The position numbers were made by a program, and so were the translations under genes. Under the pieces are notes generated by a model. It saw only the letters and a program-made list of their open reading frames with translations. It did no database searches and was not told the origin of the DNA. Below are positions 31,188 through 36,254 of a stretch of 36,254 nucleotides of DNA, in pieces. Source of the stretch: Bacillota bacterium (GTDB taxonomy: Bacteria; Bacillota; Bacilli; Paenibacillales; Paenibacillaceae); the NCBI GenBank assembly GCA_023391635.1, contig JAEWAQ010000064.1:1-36254 (forward strand), written 5' to 3'. Each line of letters starts with the position of its first letter. The stretch's first letter is position 1.

Positions 31188-32777
31188 TTACTTCAACAAC
31201 TTCGCGTGCTTCAGGAATCGACTGAAAGCCTCCTGCCCGCGCGCGTCAGATTTGAACACCCCGGCATCCCGCAGCACGGCATGGAACTTGTCGCCGACCG
31301 CGGCACGTACGATCGCCATCGCTTCGTCCGGCGAGCTGGACGTCCCATGCTTGGCCGCCAATTCCGCAATCCAGTCCGCATGCTTGTGCAGCGGATGCCC
31401 TTCTTTCGCCGCCACCGCCGGATCGAATTTCTCGCCGCTGCCGAGAATCGCTCCAATCGCCGCCAGTTCCTCTTGCAAACGGCCCGGCAGCACGGCCAAT
31501 CCCATCACTTCGATCAGCCCGATGTTCTCCTTCTTGATATGATGAAGCTCGGGATGCGGATGGAAAATCCCGTCCGGATAATGCTCGCTCGTCCGGTTGT
31601 TGCGCAGCACCAGATCGAACTCGTACTCTCCATTGTCCCGCAGGCGGGCGATCGGCGTGATCGTGTTGTGCGGCGTCTCGCCGGTGAACGCGGCAACGTC
31701 CGCTTCCGAGTCCGAATAGCCGCGCCAACTGGACAGCACCGTTTCGCAGACGCGGAGTATCGCCGCCCGATCAGTGGACCGCAGACGCAGTACGGACATC
31801 GGCCACCGCACGATGCCGGCTTGCACGCTGCTCTCGCCCGATATAGCGAACCATTCCGGCACTTCGGCAACCTCCATCGGGAAAACATGCCGCCCGCCCT
31901 GGAAATGGTCGTGGTTCAAAATCGAACCGCCTACGATCGGTAAATCCGCGTTCGACCCGATGAAATAATGCGGAAATTGATCGACGAAATCAATCAGCCG
32001 CGCGAAGGTGGCCGGCGAGATCGTCATCGGCACGTGTTCCCCGCGGAAAATAATGCTGTGCTCATTATAGTAAACGTACGGCGAATATTGGAAATACCAC
32101 TCTTCGCCTTGCAGCGTTAACGGGATGACCCGTAAATTTTGCCGCGCCGGATGGTTGGGTCGCCCCGCATACCCGACATTCTCCTTGCAGAGCAAGCACT
32201 TCGGATAGCGTGCCGGGGGCAACGTCTTCAACATGGCGATCTCCCGGGGGTCCTTCTCCGGCTTGGACAGGTTGATGGTGATCTCTAATTCACCATCGTC
32301 CGTCCGATGCCGCCAGTAGCCATTCTTGCGGATGCGGTCCATGCGAATATAGTTGGCGTCGATGTTCAATCGGTAGAACCAATCCGTCGCAGCGGCTTTG
32401 CCGCCTTGCTTGGACTGTTCGCGAAACTGCCGCGCCGTCTCCGAAGGACGGGCCATCAGCAAGCCCATGATCCGCGCATCGAACAAATCGCGATTCGTCA
32501 ACGTGTCGTCGGCGATCATGCCTCGTTCCACCGCAGCGTCCAGCAAAGGCTCCAGCAGCGGAACCGGGCTGTCCGGCAGGTCGCCCGACAGCGCATCCGA
32601 CGCCGCCTCCAGCGGTTCGTCCAGCCGGAACAAGTCCAGCAGCGCATTGCGCGCGTCATCTTCGTCCAAAGGCTCGATCATGCCCTTCAGCAGCGCGAAC
32701 CGCAACAGCCGCTCAATGCCCAAGCCGATTCGTTCCTTGGAGGACGCATTCGTCGTTCCAGCAGCGATTTCAGCCAT
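31188..32777 (-). CDS. galT: UDP-glucose-hexose-1-phosphate uridylyltransferase (class II GalT)
   Basis: A 529-residue enzyme of the Leloir pathway that swaps galactose-1-phosphate for glucose-1-phosphate on UDP. The length and sequence belong to the long Firmicute (class II) form, not the 350-residue E. coli type. Signature pieces are CLLCKENVGYAGRPNHPAR (about 195-213), YNEHSIIF and NHDHFQGG (288-295, the catalytic His motif), then TPHNTITPIAR. Start ATG 32777 with GGAGGAG. It is the last gene of galK-galE-galT, 54 bases after galE. Confidence 0.96.
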   Translation of the reverse strand: MAEIAAGTTNASSKERIGLGIERLLRFALLKGMIEPLDEDDARNALLDLFRLDEPLEAASDALSGDLPDSPVPLLEPLLDAAVERGMIADDTLTNRDLFDARIMGLLMARPSETARQFREQSKQGGKAAATDWFYRLNIDANYIRMDRIRKNGYWRHRTDDGELEITINLSKPEKDPREIAMLKTLPPARYPKCLLCKENVGYAGRPNHPARQNLRVIPLTLQGEEWYFQYSPYVYYNEHSIIFRGEHVPMTISPATFARLIDFVDQFPHYFIGSNADLPIVGGSILNHDHFQGGRHVFPMEVAEVPEWFAISGESSVQAGIVRWPMSVLRLRSTDRAAILRVCETVLSSWRGYSDSEADVAAFTGETPHNTITPIARLRDNGEYEFDLVLRNNRTSEHYPDGIFHPHPELHHIKKENIGLIEVMGLAVLPGRLQEELAAIGAILGSGEKFDPAVAAKEGHPLHKHADWIAELAAKHGTSSSPDEAMAIVRAAVGDKFHAVLRDAGVFKSDARGQEAFSRFLKHAKLLK

Positions 32778-32831
32778 TTTGTCGCTCCTCCGTTCTGTTG
32801 TTTATTCCCGGTTCCGGTCCAGGCATGTCAT

Positions 32832-33827
32832 TTACTTTGCGTCGTCTCCGTATCCGTTCGGATGCTGATGATGCCACCGCCAAGCGCTGGAGACGATGTC
32901 CTGCAGCCGCTCGCGGCTCGGTTGCCATCCGAGTTCCCGGCGAGCGCGCTCCGAGGAAGCGACGAGCACAGCGGGATCGCCCGCTCTGCGTGCCTCCATC
33001 GTCACCGGTAACGGATGCCCGGTCACTTCGCGCGCGATCTCGACCACCTGCTTGACCGAGTAGCCATTCCCGCTGCCCAGATTGTAGACGGCGCTCTCGC
33101 CGCCCTCGCGCAGACGCTTCAACGCGAGCAAATGCGCGTCGGCTAAGTCGCTGACATGAATATAGTCGCGGATGCACGTGCCATCCTCTGTCGGGTAATC
33201 GTCCCCGAACACCGAGATCGACGCGCGTTGTCCGAGCGCGACTTGCAGCACGATCGGAATCAGGTGGCTTTCAGGCCGGTGGTCCTCGCCGATCCGGCCG
33301 CTTTCATGCGCCCCTGCCGCATTGAAATAGCGCAGCGACACCGAGCGGATGCCGTGGGCGACATCGAACCAGCGGATCATCTTCTCCATCGCGAGCTTCG
33401 TCTCGCCGTAGGCGTTCGTAGGCAGCGTGCGGTCGTACTCGTCGATCGGCACCCGCTCCGGTTCACCGTAAGTCGCCGCCGTCGAAGAGAACACGATACG
33501 CGATACGCCCGCTTTTTTCATTTGCTCGAGCAAGCACAAAGTGCCGTACACGTTATTGTTGTAATATTTTCCGGGATCCTTCATACTCTCGCCAACGAGC
33601 GAATTCGCGGCAAAATGGATGACCCCGTCGATCTCGTTCTCCGCGAACACTTGGGACAGAAACGCCTCGTCGCGCAGGTCGCCTTCGTACAGCTTGCCGC
33701 CCAGCAGCGCGCCACGGTGGCCTTGATACAGGTTGTCAATGACGACGACTTCTTCTCCGCGTTCAAGCAGCGCCGCCACGGCGTGCGAACCGATGTAGCC
33801 CGCGCCTCCCGTCACCAATACCGCCAT
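32832..33827 (-). CDS. galE: UDP-glucose 4-epimerase
   Basis: A 331-residue short-chain dehydrogenase/reductase that interconverts UDP-galactose and UDP-glucose. The NAD-binding GGAGYIGS lies at residues 7-14; SSTAATYGEPERVP provides the Ser/Thr near the active site, and YGETK gives the Tyr-x3-Lys pair. The C-terminal half carries SLRYFNAAGAHESG and GTCIRDYIHVSDLADAHLLAL. The start lies one base after the galK stop, with GGGGAGG inside the galK end. Confidence 0.96.
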   Translation of the reverse strand: MAVLVTGGAGYIGSHAVAALLERGEEVVVIDNLYQGHRGALLGGKLYEGDLRDEAFLSQVFAENEIDGVIHFAANSLVGESMKDPGKYYNNNVYGTLCLLEQMKKAGVSRIVFSSTAATYGEPERVPIDEYDRTLPTNAYGETKLAMEKMIRWFDVAHGIRSVSLRYFNAAGAHESGRIGEDHRPESHLIPIVLQVALGQRASISVFGDDYPTEDGTCIRDYIHVSDLADAHLLALKRLREGGESAVYNLGSGNGYSVKQVVEIAREVTGHPLPVTMEARRAGDPAVLVASSERARRELGWQPSRERLQDIVSSAWRWHHQHPNGYGDDAK

Positions 33828-33828
33828 G

Positions 33829-35010
33829 TTACGCCTCCCCTTTCAATTGCCGCACGCCGTCGCCAATGTCGCAGACGTAGAAGTCGGCATGCAAGCCGGT
33901 GGCTTTCCCATACTGAGCGCCGACTTCCTCGATAAAGCGCTGGACCGCGTCTTCGCGCACGAGCGAAACCGTGCAGCCGCCGAAGCCCGCTCCGGTCATT
34001 CTCGAGCCTAGCACGCCCGGCACGCTGCGCGCCGCATCGACCATCGCGTCCAGCTCGTCTCCCGTCACTTCGTACAGGTCCCGCAGCGAATCGTGAGATG
34101 CGTTCATCAACTCTCCGAATGCAGTCAACTCGCCGCGCTTCAGCACGTCGATCGAACGCGCCACCCGGTCGATCTCTTCGACGACATGGCGAGCCCGCCG
34201 ACGAACCGTCTCGTCTGCGATGAGCGATTCATTTGCCTCGAATTGCTCCAAAGTCAGCTGACCGAGCAGTTCCAGATCCGGGAATGCTTTGCGCAAATCC
34301 TGCACGGCTTGTTCACATTGCGAGCGACGCTCGTTGTACTTGGAATCGACGAGGCCGCGGCGCTTGTTCGTGTTGCCGATGACGAGCTTGTGTCCTTCCG
34401 CGCGGAATGGTACGAGTTCATATTTCAACGTATCGCAATAGAGCAGAATCGCGTGATCCTTCTTGCCGTTCGCAACGGCGAACTGGTCCATAATGCCGCA
34501 CTTGACGCCGACGAATTCATTCTCCGCATGCTGCGACCAGACCGCGATGTCGACGGTATTCGTCGGTTTGTCTTCCAGCGTGAGCAGCGCATATGCCGTG
34601 ACGACTTCGATCGATGCAGAAGAGGACAGCCCTGCGCCGTTCGGAATCTCGCCGTGGTAGAGGAAGTCGTAGCCGCGCGTCAGCTTTGTGCCCCTCTGGG
34701 CGAGTTCCCACACGACGGCTTTCGGATAGTTCACCCAGTCATCCTGTTCGTCGAAGACTACTTCCGCGTTCGAAATTTCCCGGGAAATCGGAATATTCGT
34801 CGAAGCGAATCGAAGCGTCCGATCTTCGCGCGGTCGAATCAGCAGTGTCGTTCCGAACGTAAGCGCAGCCGGGAACACCGCGCCGCCGTTGTAGTCGGTA
34901 TGCTCACCGATCAGATTGACCCGCCCCGGGGCCTGAAACACCTGGATGTCTTCCGCCGACCCGCCGTACATCTCCGTGAATAATGCCTTCAATTCCGCTG
35001 CATTCACCAT
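33829..35010 (-). CDS. galK: Galactokinase
   Basis: A 393-residue GHMP kinase that phosphorylates galactose at C1. The galactokinase signature GRVNLIGEHTDYNGG (about 26-40), the ATP loop GAGLSSSASIE (about 120-130) and the C-terminal MTGAGFGGCTVSLV are present. ATG 35010 is chosen; an in-frame GTG at 35016 is possible. First gene of the gal operon, with a good promoter and an upstream inverted repeat that may bind the divergent AraC-type regulator. Confidence 0.96.
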   Translation of the reverse strand: MVNAAELKALFTEMYGGSAEDIQVFQAPGRVNLIGEHTDYNGGAVFPAALTFGTTLLIRPREDRTLRFASTNIPISREISNAEVVFDEQDDWVNYPKAVVWELAQRGTKLTRGYDFLYHGEIPNGAGLSSSASIEVVTAYALLTLEDKPTNTVDIAVWSQHAENEFVGVKCGIMDQFAVANGKKDHAILLYCDTLKYELVPFRAEGHKLVIGNTNKRRGLVDSKYNERRSQCEQAVQDLRKAFPDLELLGQLTLEQFEANESLIADETVRRRARHVVEEIDRVARSIDVLKRGELTAFGELMNASHDSLRDLYEVTGDELDAMVDAARSVPGVLGSRMTGAGFGGCTVSLVREDAVQRFIEEVGAQYGKATGLHADFYVCDIGDGVRQLKGEA

Positions 35011-35051
35011 GGTCACCTTCGTTTCTTCGATTATCGTTAGGTTCTACCCCG

Positions 35052-35079
35052 AGTATATCGAATCGCAAGCCCGCGTCAA
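35052..35079 (-). promoter_or_regulatory. galKET promoter
   Basis: TTGACG (35074-35079), 16-base spacer and TATACT (35052-35057) on the minus strand, about 40 bases before galK. Five of six consensus bases in both hexamers. Confidence 0.82.
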
Positions 35080-35088
35080 AATGGCCTG

Positions 35089-35118
35089 AAGTGTCATTCA
35101 TATGGACAAATGTGACTT
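35089..35118. promoter_or_regulatory. Imperfect inverted repeat, candidate operator for the gal regulator
   Basis: AAGTGTCATT (35089-35098) and AATGTGACTT (35109-35118) form an imperfect inverted repeat centred 10 bases apart. It lies just upstream of the galK -35, the usual place for an AraC-type activator, and overlaps the region upstream of the regulator's own promoter. Confidence 0.4.
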
Positions 35119-35144
35119 AATTGTGCACGGCAGAGACGTAGAAA

Positions 35145-35153
35145 TGTTACAAT
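35145..35153 (+). promoter_or_regulatory. Extended -10 promoter of the AraC-family gene
   Basis: TGTTACAAT (TGn plus TACAAT), 26 bases before the start codon. No -35 at proper distance was found. Confidence 0.5.
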
Positions 35154-35178
35154 GGCAAGTATCGAAGGAGTGAGCCGC

Positions 35179-36057
35179 ATGTCCAAAACACCGACTTACC
35201 GCGTCGTCTCCAACCCGATTACGATTGTGCCGGGCGATTTGACCGTGCTGTTCGCCGGAGAGAGCCAGACGAGGCCTGGCCACCGCGTGGGTCCGAAAAT
35301 TTCCGACTACTTTTTGCTGCATCATGTGACTTCCGGTTTTGGAAAATTGCACTTGGGCGACTTCGAAGCGACTTTGGGGGCGGGCGATACTTTTTTGATA
35401 CCGCCGCATCAGCTTGCGGCTTATGAGTCGGACGGCAGCGAACCTTGGCGGTATCGCTGGGCAGCGTTCACCGGCGCGCGAGCCGCATCGCTTGTTGAGG
35501 AAGCCGGATTCGGCAACGGCCGATATGCCGTCCATACCGGCGGCAATCGGGCGCCGGGCGAATATTGCCGCCACATCTACGATGCCTTCCTATCGCGGAA
35601 CCGTTCGGCGGCGATGGAAGCGGCGGGGCATTTGCAGCTGCTGCTCGCCGTGCTCTATGAACATGTCGCAGGGGAAACGGAAGAAGTCACAGCATCGCCG
35701 CTGCGCCCGGCCTCGCACGGCGAAGAGTTGGCGCAACAGGCAATCCGCTACTTGACCGCACAGTATGCCGAGCCGGTGACGATCGAGGGAATGGCGGAGA
35801 CGCTCGGGTATAACCGCGCCTATTTGTCGCGATTGTTCAAGGCGCACACAGGGCTGTCGCCCGCCACCTATCTGACGAAGTTTCGTATCGACCAGGGACG
35901 GCGATTGCTGCGCGAACGGCCAGAGTTGACTGTGGAACAGGTGGCTTCCTCCGTCGGTTTTCAAGATTCGCTGTATTTCTCCAAGCAGTTCAAGCGCTGG
36001 CACGGACAAAATCCGACCGACTACCGCGCTTCGGTCGCCCGTGCGGTGAGACGATGA
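35179..36057 (+). CDS. AraC-family transcriptional regulator, probable galactose regulator
   Basis: A 292-residue protein with an N-terminal cupin-like sugar-sensing domain (about 15-165: ISDYFLLHHVTSGFG, LGAGDTFLIPPHQ) and a C-terminal AraC double helix-turn-helix (about 190-285: ITIEGMAETLGYNRAYLSR-type first helix pair, then VEQVASSVGFQDSLYFSKQFKR). The second HTH matches the AraC signature closely. It is divergent from galKET across 168 bases, so it most likely controls that operon with a galactoside as inducer; this is inference from position. ATG 35179 has AAGGAG at 8 bases. Confidence 0.9.
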   Translation: MSKTPTYRVVSNPITIVPGDLTVLFAGESQTRPGHRVGPKISDYFLLHHVTSGFGKLHLGDFEATLGAGDTFLIPPHQLAAYESDGSEPWRYRWAAFTGARAASLVEEAGFGNGRYAVHTGGNRAPGEYCRHIYDAFLSRNRSAAMEAAGHLQLLLAVLYEHVAGETEEVTASPLRPASHGEELAQQAIRYLTAQYAEPVTIEGMAETLGYNRAYLSRLFKAHTGLSPATYLTKFRIDQGRRLLRERPELTVEQVASSVGFQDSLYFSKQFKRWHGQNPTDYRASVARAVRR

Positions 36058-36068
36058 GTAGAGGGAGC

Positions 36069-36254
36069 GGCGCTCTGACACTGTTGCCGCGGTTGAGCGG
36101 GAGAGTGACAGGATTTGTGGCGCTCTGACACTATTGCGGCGGTTGGGCGGAAGAGATGCAGGATTTGTGGCGTTCTGACACTGTTGCGGCGGTTGAGCGG
36201 GAGAGATGCAGGATTTGTGGCGCTCTGACACTATTGCGGCGGTTGGGCGGAAGA
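36069..36254. repeat. 50-bp tandem repeat, at least 3.7 copies, runs off the window
   Basis: Units begin at 36069, 36119, 36169 and 36219 with exact 50-base period. Each has CTCTGACACT, then TTGCGGCGGTTG, then AGCGGGAGA or GGCGGAAGA, then ATGCAGGATTTGTGG. Units alternate between two variants (CTGTTG with GAGCGGGAGA, CTATTG with GGCGGAAGA), suggesting a 100-base higher-order unit. It starts 12 bases after the AraC gene. The true length is unknown. Confidence 0.92.

Noticed and set aside
35590..36231. 213-codon minus-strand frame through the repeat and AraC gene
   Set aside because: It covers the non-coding 50-base repeat and is antisense to the regulator. The repeat period is not a multiple of three, so there is no protein repeat to select.

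Overview
The window looks like chromosomal DNA from a high-GC, spore-forming Firmicute of the Paenibacillaceae (Paenibacillus or Cohnella-like). The grounds are a GatCAB amidotransferase operon, a PerR with every B. subtilis metal ligand in register, a YyaC spore protein, a spore-type GH18 hydrolase, strong AGGAGG ribosome sites with frequent GTG/TTG starts, and a Gram-positive-style Tad pilus locus. Genus is an inference. No phage, insertion sequence, CRISPR array or tRNA gene is visible.

Layout. 1-5.1 kb: the first bases of a 16S rRNA gene (minus strand) with two tandem promoters and a leader, then ygxA, a divergent ygzB, two small unknown genes, a GH18 hydrolase and perR with its own promoter and a Per box. 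This is an expanded version of the B. subtilis perR-ygzB-ygxA-rrn neighbourhood. 5.1-11 kb: a DUF4097 membrane protein, a TM2-like membrane protein, a GNAT acetyltransferase and gatCAB. 11.1-14 kb: an EAL-domain protein (plus strand), a bidirectional terminator, a small unknown protein and an M24 peptidase. 14-20.5 kb: a Tad/Flp-type pilus or secretion locus transcribed right to left (cpaB, cpaE-like, cpaF/tadA, tadB, tadC, two tandem paralogous 48-49 aa membrane peptides, two TadE-like proteins). It has a clear promoter and an intrinsic terminator in its leader. 20.5-23.5 kb: MBL-fold hydrolase, thioredoxin-like protein, DedA protein, a cupredoxin and a small unknown protein.

23.5-27 kb is a cyclic-di-GMP block: a PilZ protein behind a GEMM-I (c-di-GMP-I) riboswitch with its own terminator, followed upstream by two GGDEF proteins. 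With the EAL protein at 11-12 kb, the window holds predicted synthases, a predicted phosphodiesterase, a protein receptor and an RNA receptor for the same messenger, near a pilus-type machine. 27-30.3 kb: a tightly packed operon of yyaC, an alpha/beta hydrolase, a DUF6483 protein and a methyltransferase. 30.5-36.2 kb: a DUF1128 protein, a 50-bp tandem repeat, the galKET operon with a divergent AraC-family regulator, and a second, unrelated 50-bp tandem repeat that runs off the window end.

The most unusual parts are the Tad locus (twin micro-peptides, a CpaE-like protein without the Walker lysines, a Trp-rich tail on TadB, a leader attenuator with a competing hairpin), the riboswitch-PilZ pair, and the two 50-bp repeat arrays.
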